DNA from: Phycisphaerae bacterium
GTDB taxonomy: Bacteria > Planctomycetota > Phycisphaerae > UBA1845 > PWPN01
DNA length: 34,885 nucleotides
Reading direction: 5' to 3'
Assembly (NCBI GenBank): GCA_012729395.1
Contig: JAAYDF010000129.1
Location: 1-34,885 of the forward strand
Shown one piece after another: positions 8,554 to 18,515 of the stretch. Made by a program: the position numbers and the translations under genes. Below the pieces are notes generated by a model, which was not told the DNA's origin, ran no database searches, and saw nothing but the letters and a program-made list of their open reading frames with translations. Position 1 is the stretch's first letter. Each line of letters starts with the position of its first letter.

Positions 8554-8679
8554 GCCGCTGACCGATTTCGCCCAAGCAACAGACCGCAAGCACACCAAGG
8601 CCCCACGCAGCGAGAGCCCGGTTGCCGATTCCGTCGTAGGCCGGATGCTTCCCGCTGGGCGGGGCGGGGGGCTGGGGCT

Positions 8680-9741
8680 ATGCTGGAGTGGATGTTGGCG
8701 ATTGGCGGACTCCAGTTGGATGTGCCTGTGGTTCAGGCGGCGTTGAGCGGCTACAGCGACTTGCCGATGCGGCGGGTGGCCCGGCGGCATGGGGCGGCGT
8801 ACACGCTGAACGAGGTGGTGCTCGACCAGCTCGTGCTGACCCGCGGCAAGAAGCAGCGGGCGATCACGCGGGTGGCGGCGGACGATCACCCGGTAGGCGG
8901 GCAGTTGATGGGGGCCGAGCCGGAGGCCTTCGCCCGGGCGGCGGACGCCCTGGTCGAGGCGGGCTACGACTGCATCGATATCAACTTCGGCTGCCCGGTG
9001 CGCAAGGTGCTGGGCCGATGCCGGGGCGGCTTTCTGCTCAGTCGGCCGGACGACGCACTGGCCATCGTGCGATCGGTGTACGGGGCCGTGGCCGGCCGCC
9101 GGCCCGTGACCGTCAAGATGCGTCGCGGGATGGACGACTCGCCGGCCAGCGAGCGGGCGTTCTTCACGATTCTGGACGCGGCCTTCGATCTGGGCGTGGC
9201 CGCGGTGACCATCCACGGGCGGACCGTCAAGCAGCGATACCAAGGACACAGCGACTGGTCGTTCCTCGCCCGGGTCAAGACCCACGTCGGCGACCGCGTG
9301 GTGCTCGGCAGCGGCGACCTGTTCGCTGCCGAGGATTGCGTACGCATGCTCGATACCACCGGGGTCAACGGGGTGGCCGTCGCCCGTGGGTGTATCGGTA
9401 ACCCGTGGATCTTTTCGGAGGCTCGGGCCCTTCTTGCCGGGCTACCCCTGCCGCCGCCGCCCACGGTCGCCCAGCAAGGTGAGACCATCGCCCAGCACTT
9501 CGGCTGGTCGGTCGAGACGCATGGCGAAGCCCGGGCCGGCCGGATCATGCGCAAGTTCGGCATCAAGTACAGCGAGCTACACCCCTTCGCGGGCGAGGTG
9601 CGTGCCGCGTTCATTGCCGTCAAGACCACTGCCGACTGGCAGGCGGTCCTGGCTCGGTGGTATGATCCCACACGCGATTGGCCGCCCGGCATTCGCCGCA
9701 CCGGGCCCGGCCATTTGATCGCCGCCGGCGCGACTTTGTGA
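8680..9741 (+). CDS. dus: tRNA-dihydrouridine synthase, DusB-like
   Basis: The 353-residue protein starts at ATG 8680 after a G-rich ribosome site; ATG 8692 is an alternative. It is an FMN TIM-barrel enzyme reducing uridine in tRNA D-loops with NADPH. Seen motifs: the N-terminal 'VVQAALSGYSDLPMRRVARRHGA' strand-helix (given in part), 'DINFGCPVRKV' with the catalytic Cys at residue 105, 'VTVKMRRGMD', 'TIHGRTVKQRYQGHSDW' and 'VLGSGDLF...GVAVARGCIGNPWIF', which form the FMN phosphate site. The C-terminal helical domain follows. One oddity is the sequence after the catalytic loop, 'GRCRGGFLL' rather than the usual G-G-(G/A)-(S/A)-x-LL. Length is normal for the DusB group (about 320-350). Which uridine it modifies cannot be read from the sequence. 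Confidence 0.9.
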   Translation: MLEWMLAIGGLQLDVPVVQAALSGYSDLPMRRVARRHGAAYTLNEVVLDQLVLTRGKKQRAITRVAADDHPVGGQLMGAEPEAFARAADALVEAGYDCIDINFGCPVRKVLGRCRGGFLLSRPDDALAIVRSVYGAVAGRRPVTVKMRRGMDDSPASERAFFTILDAAFDLGVAAVTIHGRTVKQRYQGHSDWSFLARVKTHVGDRVVLGSGDLFAAEDCVRMLDTTGVNGVAVARGCIGNPWIFSEARALLAGLPLPPPPTVAQQGETIAQHFGWSVETHGEARAGRIMRKFGIKYSELHPFAGEVRAAFIAVKTTADWQAVLARWYDPTRDWPPGIRRTGPGHLIAAGATL

Positions 9742-9830
9742 CGTCGCCGCCGGGAGTTCGCCGTGTCACGGTGTAGCATCGGCTTCGTGTGGCCGCACCG
9801 GCGAGACGCCCACCACGGCGGGCAGGCTGA

Positions 9831-9867
9831 TGCCACACTTGGTGAGATGTTGGTGCCACGCTTGGTG
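9831..9867 (+). repeat. Pair of 14-base direct repeats in the dus-downstream gap
   Basis: TGCCACACTTGGTG (9831-9844) and TGCCACGCTTGGTG (9854-9867) differ at one position and start 23 bases apart, about two helical turns. They lie 50-90 bases before the next start codon. They could be operator half-sites or part of an interspersed repeat; the GC-rich flanks with partial hairpins favour the latter. Confidence 0.4.
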
Positions 9868-9918
9868 GGGCGCCGGGGCCACGGCCGGCGACGGAACGTC
9901 GGTGCAGATGGGGCGACC

Positions 9919-10494
9919 ATGGATTTGCTGGTCCGCGTATTCTTCGAGGATCTGGTTCTTCTGCTACTGGTGCTGGCGGTGGGCCTGGCTGTGACACTGG
10001 CCGTCCGTCGGCGGCTGATGACCTCGCTGCGCACGCATCTGCTGTGGATCTTTCCCGTGGTGTGCGTCGGGCTGCTCGCCGTGCAGTCCTGGGTGGTGAC
10101 CGATCGCGAGGCTGTCCGTACGCTCCTCAAGACGATGGCCTATCATGCCCAAGAGGGCGACGTGCCGGCTCTGGAACCCGCCTTCGCTGAGAACGCGGTT
10201 ATCCAATTGCCTGCCGGAGACACCACGCGCGGCAAAAGCCGGGTGATGAACGCGATCCACTTGACCCTGCAGCGTTACGACCTCACCGCCGTCCGGCTCA
10301 GCGGCTTCCGCATCGCGGTGACTGGCGACACCGCCGAGGTTGCGTTTCAGGCTCGCTGCGACATCCGGGGTCAGGAGACACTGCCCTACGACAACACCTT
10401 GAGCCAGTGGTCCGTCTCTCTGATCCGCACTGCGGACGGCTGGCAGGTCGAACGAGCCGAGGGGCGACTGGGGCTCGCCGGCCTGGGCGGTTGA
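9919..10494 (+). CDS. Small membrane protein with NTF2-like (SnoaL-type) domain
   Basis: The 191-residue protein starts at ATG 9919; an upstream in-frame start at 9763 would add 52 Arg/Gly/His-rich residues of chance type. Two hydrophobic spans (residues about 7-27 and 40-58) anchor the protein. The remaining 130 residues show the alpha+beta pattern of NTF2-like folds: helices around 'REAVRTLLKTMAYHAQEGDVPALEPAFAEN' (given in part), then strands 'VRLSGFRIAVTGDTAEVAFQA' and 'WSVSLIRTADGWQVERAEG'. NTF2-like domains bind small ligands or act as assembly domains; no catalytic set is recognisable. It stands alone, 177 bases after dus and 257 bases before argD. Function unknown. Confidence 0.7.
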   Translation: MDLLVRVFFEDLVLLLLVLAVGLAVTLAVRRRLMTSLRTHLLWIFPVVCVGLLAVQSWVVTDREAVRTLLKTMAYHAQEGDVPALEPAFAENAVIQLPAGDTTRGKSRVMNAIHLTLQRYDLTAVRLSGFRIAVTGDTAEVAFQARCDIRGQETLPYDNTLSQWSVSLIRTADGWQVERAEGRLGLAGLGG

Positions 10495-10665
10495 CGCGTG
10501 CCCTCGTCGAGGCACACCGGCAACGGGAGTGAGCATGCCAAGGATCGCGGGCGACCGCACCTGCCCTGCCGCGCCGCCCCTGGCGGTCGCGCAAGCATGA
10601 AGCTATGCCACAAGAATTGACCGCAGCCACGATTGCCTCGCCGGGCGCAAGGCGATCGCGGATGG

Positions 10666-10693
10666 TTGCTCCAGAAAGCCGGCGCGGTACAAT
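10666..10693 (+). promoter_or_regulatory. Candidate promoter of argD-argF
   Basis: TTGCTC (10666-10671), a 16-base spacer and TACAAT (10688-10693) lie about 60 bases before the argD start. The predicted leader of about 50 bases and the position between unrelated genes fit a promoter for the argD-argF pair. Sequence match only; no ARG-box-like palindrome was recognised. Confidence 0.5.
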
Positions 10694-10751
10694 AAACCGC
10701 TTCGGCGCCGCGGCTGGGGGTTTCGAAGCCAGCCGGCGCAGGGAGCCCGAT

Positions 10752-11951
10752 ATGACCACCCGCGAAGTGATGGATCTTTACAGCCGTTGCGTGACCGCGA
10801 ATTATTCCCGGTACCCCATCGTCATCACACGAGCCCAAGGTTCACAGATGTGGGACGCGGACGGCAAGCGCTATCTGGATCTGTTCCCGGGCTGGGGATG
10901 CAGCCTGCTGGGGCACTGCCATCCTCGCGTGGTGCGGGCGATCCAGCAGCAGGCGGGACGGCTGATTCACGTAGACAACCTGTTCTACACCGAGGAGGGC
11001 GGCCAGCTGGGTGAGTTGCTCTGCCGGCACGGGTTCGGCGGGCAGAGTTTCTTCTGCAACAGCGGAGCGGAGGCCAACGAAGCGGCGATCAAGCTGGCCC
11101 GACGGCACACGCCCGCAGACCGCTACCAGATCATCACCATGGAGCGTGGGTTCCACGGTCGAACCTACGGGGCCATGTCGGCGACCGCGCAGTCCAAGAT
11201 TCACGTGGGGCATGACCCGCTGGTACCCGGCTTCGTCTACGTTCCGTTCAACGACCTCGACGCGGTTGCCCGGGCGATCACTGGCCAAACAGCGGCGATC
11301 CTGGTCGAGCCCATCCAGGGCGAGGGCGGGGTGAACATCCCCGACGAAGGCTATCTGCCCGGCCTGCGCGAGCTGTGCGACGAGCATGGCATCCTGCTGA
11401 TCCTCGACGAGGTGCAGACCGGGTGCGGGCGGACGGGCAAGTGGTTTGGCTATCAGCATAGCTCCATCGAGCCGGACATCATGACCCTCGCCAAGGCCTT
11501 GGGCGGCGGAGCCCCGATCGGGGCGATGGTTGCCCGTCCGGACGTGGCCGCCTCGCTCAAGCCCGGCTCGCACGCCACCACCTACGGGGCCAACGCCCTG
11601 GTGGTCGCGGCCGCCTTGGCCACCTTCGAGGCGATCGAAGAGGAGAATCTGCTCGAGGCGGCCCAGCGCCAGGGCGAGTACATCTGCGACCGAGCCCGGG
11701 CGTTACAGGGCCAGTTCGGGTTCATCGAGCAGGTCCGCGGCCGGGGAGTGATGATCGCGATTGAGCTGTCAGTGCCCGGCAAGCCGATCGTCGACGCCGC
11801 CCTGCAGCGAGGCTTGCGCATCAACTGCACGCAAGAGACGATCATCCGGCTATTGCCGGCCATGACAATCACGACGGAGGAGGTCGACGAGGCCTTCATG
11901 ATTCTGACCGAGGCATTCAAGGAAGTTGAAAGCAGACTGGTGGCTTCATGA
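10752..11951 (+). CDS. argD: Acetylornithine aminotransferase
   Basis: The 399-residue protein starts at ATG 10752 with AGGGAG about 6 bases upstream; a start at 10605 would add 49 unlikely residues and cross the promoter. It is a class III PLP-dependent aminotransferase converting N-acetylglutamate semialdehyde and glutamate to N-acetylornithine and 2-oxoglutarate, in arginine synthesis. Seen: 'FFCNSGAEANEAAIKLAR' (PLP phosphate loop), 'GFHGRTYGAMSAT', 'LILDEVQTGCGRTG' (Asp contacting the PLP ring) and 'TLAKALGGGAPIGAM' with the Schiff-base Lys at residue 248. Length is normal (about 400). The stop overlaps the argF start (ATGA), so the two are translationally coupled. It might also act on succinyl-diaminopimelate, as many ArgD proteins do; the argF partner favours arginine. 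Confidence 0.92.
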   Translation: MTTREVMDLYSRCVTANYSRYPIVITRAQGSQMWDADGKRYLDLFPGWGCSLLGHCHPRVVRAIQQQAGRLIHVDNLFYTEEGGQLGELLCRHGFGGQSFFCNSGAEANEAAIKLARRHTPADRYQIITMERGFHGRTYGAMSATAQSKIHVGHDPLVPGFVYVPFNDLDAVARAITGQTAAILVEPIQGEGGVNIPDEGYLPGLRELCDEHGILLILDEVQTGCGRTGKWFGYQHSSIEPDIMTLAKALGGGAPIGAMVARPDVAASLKPGSHATTYGANALVVAAALATFEAIEEENLLEAAQRQGEYICDRARALQGQFGFIEQVRGRGVMIAIELSVPGKPIVDAALQRGLRINCTQETIIRLLPAMTITTEEVDEAFMILTEAFKEVESRLVAS

Positions 11952-12898
11952 GCAGCGACATTCCCCAATCCCTGCGGTCGATTCGGCACTTTCTGGCCAT
12001 CCGCGACATCGACGGCGAGGTGCTCAAAACGCTGGTAGACTTCTGCATCCGACGCAAGGCGGAATTCCAGCGAGGGCGACTCAAGCCGATGCTGCAAGGC
12101 AAGGTGCTGGCCATGATTTTCCAGAAGGCCTCGCTGCGGACGCGGTTGGGCTTCGAGTCGGCGATGGCCCAGCTTGGCGGACACGCGATCAACCTCGAAG
12201 ACACGCAGGTCGGCCTGACCAAGCGTGAGGACGTTCGCGACGTGGCCCGGGTGATGGCGTCGATGTCCAACGCGATCATGGCCCGGGTCTACGGGCACCA
12301 ATTGGTGGTCGAGCTGGCGACGTATAGCTCGGTTCCGGTGATCAACGGCCTGAGCGACTGGGCCCATCCCTGCCAGGCCCTGGCGGATCTGATGACGATT
12401 CGTGAGCGGTTCGGCGAACTGGGCGGCCGCACCGTCGCCTACGTCGGCGACGCCAACAACGTGGCCCGTTCGCTGATGACCGCCTGCGTCAAAGTAGGAC
12501 TGCCGTTCCGCATCGCCGCTCCTGAAGGTTACGGGCTGGACCAAGGCATGATCCAGTCGGCCCGAATGATCCGCGGCAAGTCGGGGGCCGGTATCTTCGA
12601 GACCCACGACCCCGCCGAGGCCGTCCGCGGAGCCGACGTCATCTACACCGACATCTGGACGAGCATGGGCCAGGAAGCGCAGCAGAAGGAACGCGACAAA
12701 GCGTTCGTCGGCTTCCAGGTGCACGCCGACCTGGTCAAGCTGGCCCAACCAACGGCGGTCGTGATGCACTGCTTGCCGGCCCACCGGGGACAGGAGATCA
12801 CCGACGAAGTCATCGACGGCCCCCAGTCCATCGTCTTCCAGCAGGCCGAGAATCGAATGCACTCGCAGAGGGCACTGCTCGAGCTGCTGATGAGCTGA
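11948..12898 (+). CDS. argF: Ornithine carbamoyltransferase
   Basis: The 316-residue protein starts at ATG 11948, overlapping the argD stop by 4 bases. It joins carbamoyl phosphate and ornithine to give citrulline. The carbamoyl-phosphate loop reads 'KASLRTRLGFE' (residues about 58-68), where the classical motif is S-T-R-T-R; SLRTR variants occur in other genuine OTCases. 'HPCQALADLMT' and the catalytic 'HCLPAHRG' are intact, and the end 'FQQAENRMHSQRALL' is typical. The HCLP motif argues for ornithine. The N-acetylornithine and N-succinylornithine forms differ in the ornithine loop, and I cannot fully exclude them by eye. argD directly upstream supports arginine synthesis. rph follows after 52 bases. 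Confidence 0.9.
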   Translation: MSSDIPQSLRSIRHFLAIRDIDGEVLKTLVDFCIRRKAEFQRGRLKPMLQGKVLAMIFQKASLRTRLGFESAMAQLGGHAINLEDTQVGLTKREDVRDVARVMASMSNAIMARVYGHQLVVELATYSSVPVINGLSDWAHPCQALADLMTIRERFGELGGRTVAYVGDANNVARSLMTACVKVGLPFRIAAPEGYGLDQGMIQSARMIRGKSGAGIFETHDPAEAVRGADVIYTDIWTSMGQEAQQKERDKAFVGFQVHADLVKLAQPTAVVMHCLPAHRGQEITDEVIDGPQSIVFQQAENRMHSQRALLELLMS

Positions 12899-12950
12899 AG
12901 AACACCAACAAGTTGGCTGGGTCCGGAGCAACGAAGAAGGCCTGACACCT

Positions 12951-13679
12951 ATGAAGCATCAACGGTCGGAAGGTCGGCGAGCGTCGCAGTTGCGCAGCTT
13001 GACGTTTGTTCGCGGATACACGGACCGGGCTCCCGGTTCGGTCCTCGTGCGGCTGGGGAATACGACGCTGCTGTGCACGGCCACGGTCGAAGAGTCTCTG
13101 CCACCGTGGCGGAAAGAAAGCGGGCTGGGTTGGGTGACGGCGGAATACGACATGCTGCCCGGCTCGACCGGAGATCGTCGGCCACGGCGGCGTCATTCTC
13201 CGGACGGCCGCACGGTGGAGATCCAACGGCTGATTGGGCGAGTGATGCGCAGCGTGATTGACTTCACCCGCGTCGGGCCGCGGACCATCTGGCTGGATTG
13301 CGACGTGCTCCAGGCGGATGGGGGCACGCGCACCGCGGCCATCAACGGTGCGTACGTCGCGCTGTGCGATGCCGTCCGCTGGCTGAAGAGCCGCAAGCTT
13401 CTCGACGGCTCGCCGGTGGTCGAGGCTGTCGCGGCGGTGAGCGTCGGCAAGGTCGGTGGTCGAATTCTGCTGGATCTGGACTACGAGGAAGATTCGTCGG
13501 CAGAGGTGGACTTCAATGTAGCCATGACCGCGTCGGGCCGGTTCGTCGAAGTCCAGGGCGCCGGTGAGGGCTGTACCTTCACGCGGGCCGAGCTTGACGG
13601 TATGCTCAAAGCCGCGGCCGGTGGCATCCGCGAGATCATCGCCGCCCAGACCAAAGCCTTGGCCCGCAGACGCGGATGA
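12951..13679 (+). CDS. rph: Ribonuclease PH
   Basis: The 242-residue protein starts at ATG 12951, with GAAGAAGG about 10 bases upstream. It is a phosphate-dependent 3'-5' exoribonuclease that trims tRNA 3' ends and forms a hexameric ring. Seen: the N-terminal strand 'VLVRLGNTTLLCTATVEE', 'GLGWVTAEYDMLPGST', the Arg-rich loop 'RRPRRR' followed by 'EIQRLIGRVMRSVID', and 'LDCDVLQADGGTRTAAING' with the acidic residues and phosphate-binding Gly-Gly-Thr-Arg. The length matches the family (about 238). The usual opening 'R.DGR..' is replaced by 'QRSEGRRASQLR', which keeps the pattern. It lies downstream of argF; rdgB, a frequent partner in rph-rdgB operons, lies two genes further on. Confidence 0.92.
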   Translation: MKHQRSEGRRASQLRSLTFVRGYTDRAPGSVLVRLGNTTLLCTATVEESLPPWRKESGLGWVTAEYDMLPGSTGDRRPRRRHSPDGRTVEIQRLIGRVMRSVIDFTRVGPRTIWLDCDVLQADGGTRTAAINGAYVALCDAVRWLKSRKLLDGSPVVEAVAAVSVGKVGGRILLDLDYEEDSSAEVDFNVAMTASGRFVEVQGAGEGCTFTRAELDGMLKAAAGGIREIIAAQTKALARRRG

Positions 13680-13780
13680 CAAGCCTCGGCCCCAGGACGC
13701 GGATCATCGTGTAGCGAGGCCGTGGCCCGATTCTGGGCTCGGCGAGGACGAACCCGCAAGCAGCGCACCAGGGTGCGGCA

Positions 13781-13795
13781 CCGGCGTCTCGCCGG
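13781..13795. repeat. Short GC hairpin between rph and the SPOR-like lipoprotein
   Basis: CCGGCG (13781-13786), loop TCT, CGCCGG (13790-13795). It sits in a 202-base gap where I see no gene. The surrounding 'GCACCGGC..GCCGG' context resembles hairpin repeats that I recall as frequent in planctomycete and verrucomicrobial intergenic DNA. No T-run follows, so it is not a classical terminator. Confidence 0.4.
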
Positions 13796-13881
13796 AGCGG
13801 GGCGCGGCGGAGGGGGCGGTTGCGGCAAGAGCACGCGATCCAGCGCTGCTCATGGAGTCCGCGAGATTTCGGACTGTGGCT

Positions 13882-14739
13882 ATGAACCACCATGACGCAC
13901 CAACCGCACAAAGAGCAAGCCGACGACCGGTGGCGTGCGCTCGTGGACTGCTTCTGCTCACTGCTTCGCTGAGTCTGTGGGCACTCAGTGTGGTCGGCTG
14001 CGAAGGCTCGGGCTCGCCCAGCGGCGGGCTGCTGGGACTCGGCTCCGATGAGCGGGAGAAATGGACCATCCTGTGCTTGCGGTCCGAAGCCCCCGGACAC
14101 GAAGCCTACGTTCGGCAGTTGGCGGAGATGCTCGACGGTGTCCAGGGCCTTCAGGCGCGCAAGGCGCGCGTTGTCGTGGACCCGACTGGCTCGACGCTCT
14201 ACTACGGCGAGTATGCCAAGGTGACCTCACCCCAGACCGGCCGGCTGGTCTTTTCCCCTCAATATCAGCAGGACATCGTCCAGATCCAGCGACTGACGAT
14301 CAACAACATCCCGGTGTTCCGGTACGCCAAGCCGGAGCTCATCAACGGGCGGCCGCAAGGCGAGCGAGGCGAATGGGACGTCGCCAACGCCAAGGGCAGC
14401 TACACTCTGCAAATCGGCGTGTTCTACAACACCGAAGGCTTCGATCAACGCCGCGAGGTGGCCGAAGAGTACGTTCGTCTGCTGCGGGCCGACGGCTTCT
14501 CCGCCTATTACCTCCATGAGCCTGTGCGCAGCTTCGTCTACGTGGGCGACTTCGAGGGCTCGGACGTAATCAATACTCCCGATGGGCCGCGGTTCGGGCC
14601 GCGAGTCGAGCAGTTGATCGCCCGCCGCGAGGATGAATTCCGCTACGTGCTCGAGAACGGCCACCGCGTCAGGCGAACCGGACCGGATGGGCAGATGATC
14701 GTGCCCTACTCGATGCTTGTCCCCGTCCCGCGGGACTGA
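13882..14739 (+). CDS. Lipoprotein with two SPOR-like repeats
   Basis: The 285-residue protein starts at ATG 13882; ATG 13852 is an alternative, and the longer frame from 13564 overlaps rph and reads as Arg/Pro-rich noise. A signal peptide of the form RRPVACARGLLLL...LSVVGC ends in a lipobox Cys at about residue 37. Two similar segments follow. The first (WTILCLRS...VRQLAEML... YYGEYAKV, residues about 56-115) and the second (YTLQIGVFYNTEGFD... VRLLRADGFSAYYL... FVYVGDF, about 174-225) both have the strand-helix-strand pattern of SPOR domains. SPOR domains bind denuded glycan strands at division sites or act as lytic-enzyme helpers. It sits between rph and rdgB on the same strand, 31 bases before the latter. 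The SPOR link is pattern-based. Confidence 0.65.
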   Translation: MNHHDAPTAQRASRRPVACARGLLLLTASLSLWALSVVGCEGSGSPSGGLLGLGSDEREKWTILCLRSEAPGHEAYVRQLAEMLDGVQGLQARKARVVVDPTGSTLYYGEYAKVTSPQTGRLVFSPQYQQDIVQIQRLTINNIPVFRYAKPELINGRPQGERGEWDVANAKGSYTLQIGVFYNTEGFDQRREVAEEYVRLLRADGFSAYYLHEPVRSFVYVGDFEGSDVINTPDGPRFGPRVEQLIARREDEFRYVLENGHRVRRTGPDGQMIVPYSMLVPVPRD

Positions 14740-14770
14740 TCTTGAACCCCACACTTGGATGAATCCCCTG

Positions 14771-15397
14771 ATGCGAGAGATTCTTCTGGCCACAGGCAAT
14801 CCGGACAAAGCCCGCGAGATGGAGGAGATTCTGTCTTTCGCGTCGGCCCGGGGGGGACTCGCCATCCGCTGGCGTCGGCTGGCGGAGTTTCCGGACGTAC
14901 GCGAACCGGTCGAGGACGGGGCGACCTTCCACGCCAACGCGGAACTCAAAGCTCGATCCTACGCCCTTCAAACGGGGCTGTGGACCATCGCTGACGATTC
15001 CGGGCTGGAGGTCGACGCCCTTGATGGCGAACCCGGGGTGCGATCAGCCCGCTACGCCGGCGACCAATCCGACTACCAAGCCAACAACCGCCTGCTTCTC
15101 GATCGGTTGCGCGGCACGCCCGCCGACCAACGAAGTGCTCGCTTCCGCTGCGCGGTGGTCCTCACCGACGGCCACACACTACTCGCCCGCGCGGAGGGGA
15201 CCGTCGAAGGCCACATCGCAGACACCCCACGCGGAAACCGTGGATTCGGCTATGACCCGCTGTTCTTCGTGCCCGAGTTCGGGCTGACCATGGCGGAACT
15301 GGCACCCGAGCAGAAGCACGCCATCAGCCACCGCGGGCAGGGCCTGCGTCGCCTGCGCGACCAGCTCGAAGCGCTGCTGAGCGAAAATAGTCCTTGA
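14771..15397 (+). CDS. rdgB: Non-canonical purine NTP pyrophosphatase (RdgB/HAM1)
   Basis: The 208-residue protein starts at ATG 14771, giving the canonical opening 'REILLATGNPDKAREM'; ATG 14759 is possible. It hydrolyses dITP, ITP and XTP to monophosphates, keeping deaminated purines out of nucleic acids. Seen: 'TGNPDKAREMEEIL' (triphosphate and metal loop), 'FHANAELKARSYAL', 'IADDSGLEVDALDGEPGVRSARYAG' (given in part; catalytic Asp pair), 'GNRGFGYDPLFF' and 'ISHRGQGLRRL', the base-recognition and closing motifs. Length matches the family (about 200). A weak ribosome site 31 bases after the lipoprotein stop suggests co-transcription with it. Confidence 0.93.
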   Translation: MREILLATGNPDKAREMEEILSFASARGGLAIRWRRLAEFPDVREPVEDGATFHANAELKARSYALQTGLWTIADDSGLEVDALDGEPGVRSARYAGDQSDYQANNRLLLDRLRGTPADQRSARFRCAVVLTDGHTLLARAEGTVEGHIADTPRGNRGFGYDPLFFVPEFGLTMAELAPEQKHAISHRGQGLRRLRDQLEALLSENSP

Positions 15398-15421
15398 CCC
15401 GCAGGCGAAAAAGAGCACAAT
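15394..15421 (+). promoter_or_regulatory. Candidate speA promoter overlapping the rdgB stop
   Basis: TTGACC (15394-15399), a 16-base spacer and CACAAT (15416-15421), in an A-rich patch. The -35 element overlaps the rdgB stop codon at 15395-15397. It would give speA its own transcript with a leader of about 110 bases. Confidence 0.45.
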
Positions 15422-15538
15422 ACATACATTGCGGTAAGGCAGCCTGGCGTGGGCCCGGCCGGTAACAGCGGTCGGCGCTGTTCCCCGTTCTTCTCCAGGC
15501 AACGATTTTTCCAACCCGACATTGCAGGACGTCGCGCC

Positions 15539-17479
<1,941 letters not shown>

Positions 17480-17575
17480 TACGATCGGCCGCGAAGGTCG
17501 AGCCACGCGGGCGAACCGCCGGGCTTGGAGCTTTGCTACGCGCATCGCGGAATCGAGCAGGCCACGAGCGACAGA

Positions 17576-18055
17576 TCAATGAACAAGGGCGGCTGATGCG
17601 CGTCGGTCTGGGACGACAGAGGGATGGGTTAACCGACGCGCATCAGCGTCAGCCGGGCCAGGCTGGGTAGAGGTGAGGTGGGAGGCCCGGTCTGCCCGAG
17701 GCGCCGCCAAGCGGCGCAATCGTTTCGCAAGCTCGTGAGAGTCAAACGGCTTAGCCAGATAATCAGCGGCCCCGAGGTCCAGACAGGTTCTCTTGACCTC
17801 CAGGTCTTCTTCGCCGGAGATCATCAGCACCTTCGCGCAGGGCCAGACGGCTCTGATCTGCCAGAGGCATTCCATGCCGTCCATGCCCGGCATATGCATG
17901 TCCAGGGTCACCATGGGCGGCGACAACTCGCGCATCAGTCGCAGCGCGGTCTTGCCGTCCGAAGCCACGATGGTCTCGAAGTGTTCTCGTCGGGCTGTGT
18001 GCTCGATGAAGGATTGAACGAGCGCGCAGTCATCCACGATCAGCAGGCGTGTCAT
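17576..18055 (-). CDS. Stand-alone response-regulator receiver protein
   Basis: The 159-residue protein starts at the ATG ending at 18055, giving 'TRLLIVDDCALVQSFIE'; a longer frame to 18118 adds 21 residues of no family character. The receiver domain fills residues 1-120: the acidic pair in 'VDD', phosphoacceptor Asp52 in 'TLDMHMPGMDG', the conserved Ser in 'MISGEED' and Lys in 'YLAKPF'. About 35 residues without a recognisable output domain follow, so it probably works by protein contact, as CheY or Spo0F do, or as a relay. No histidine kinase is in the window. It converges on speA with 96 bases between stops. Confidence 0.88.
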   Translation of the reverse strand: MTRLLIVDDCALVQSFIEHTARREHFETIVASDGKTALRLMRELSPPMVTLDMHMPGMDGMECLWQIRAVWPCAKVLMISGEEDLEVKRTCLDLGAADYLAKPFDSHELAKRLRRLAAPRADRASHLTSTQPGPADADARRLTHPSVVPDRRASAALVH

Positions 18056-18515
18056 GGTTCGAGACCCCCGAAACGAACCACACAGCGGCGCGAGTGCACA
18101 ACCACGATGGCTGAGCATCTCCCAGCGCGACAGCGATTCCGTTAACAGCTAAACAAGGTATCAGCCACTAAACGGTAACGATGTCGTATCAGGCTATCCC
18201 CGAGACTGACCAGACAAAGGCATGGCAATCCATGGGGCGTTTGCCCCAGTAGTATCGCATCACCGGCGACACAACTTGAGGTATGAGGAAAAAGGATTGA
18301 GCGGATCCATCGGCTCCGGGGTCTGATAACAGCAAGCAGTGGGCACTGGTCCGATAACGATGGCGGCGGCCGTCGGATACGGCGATCTGGTTCGGGGAGC
18401 CGGCGGCGCGTGTTGACTGCGGAAATCGCGTTACAATGTGCCTGCCCGGAGCGAACCGGCCAGGTCGGCCGGGACGGATCGGGGCGAGCGGAACCGCATA
18501 TACGGAGAACCCTCC
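18056..18515. other. 460-base divergent intergenic region
   Basis: It lies between the receiver gene (minus) and the oxidoreductase gene (plus). It is AT-richer than the genes. It contains a 6-bp hairpin TGGGGC/GCCCCA at 18233-18248. At 18413-18437 lie TTGACT and TACAAT separated by only 13 bases, which is too short for a standard sigma-70 promoter. I see no gene. Confidence 0.4.

Noticed and set aside
13564-13881. Long N-terminal extension of the SPOR-like lipoprotein
   Set aside because: It overlaps rph, is Arg/Pro-rich, and would bury the signal peptide and lipobox.
18413-18437. Promoter TTGACT...TACAAT before the oxidoreductase gene
   Set aside because: The spacer is only 13 bases, too short for a standard sigma-70 promoter.
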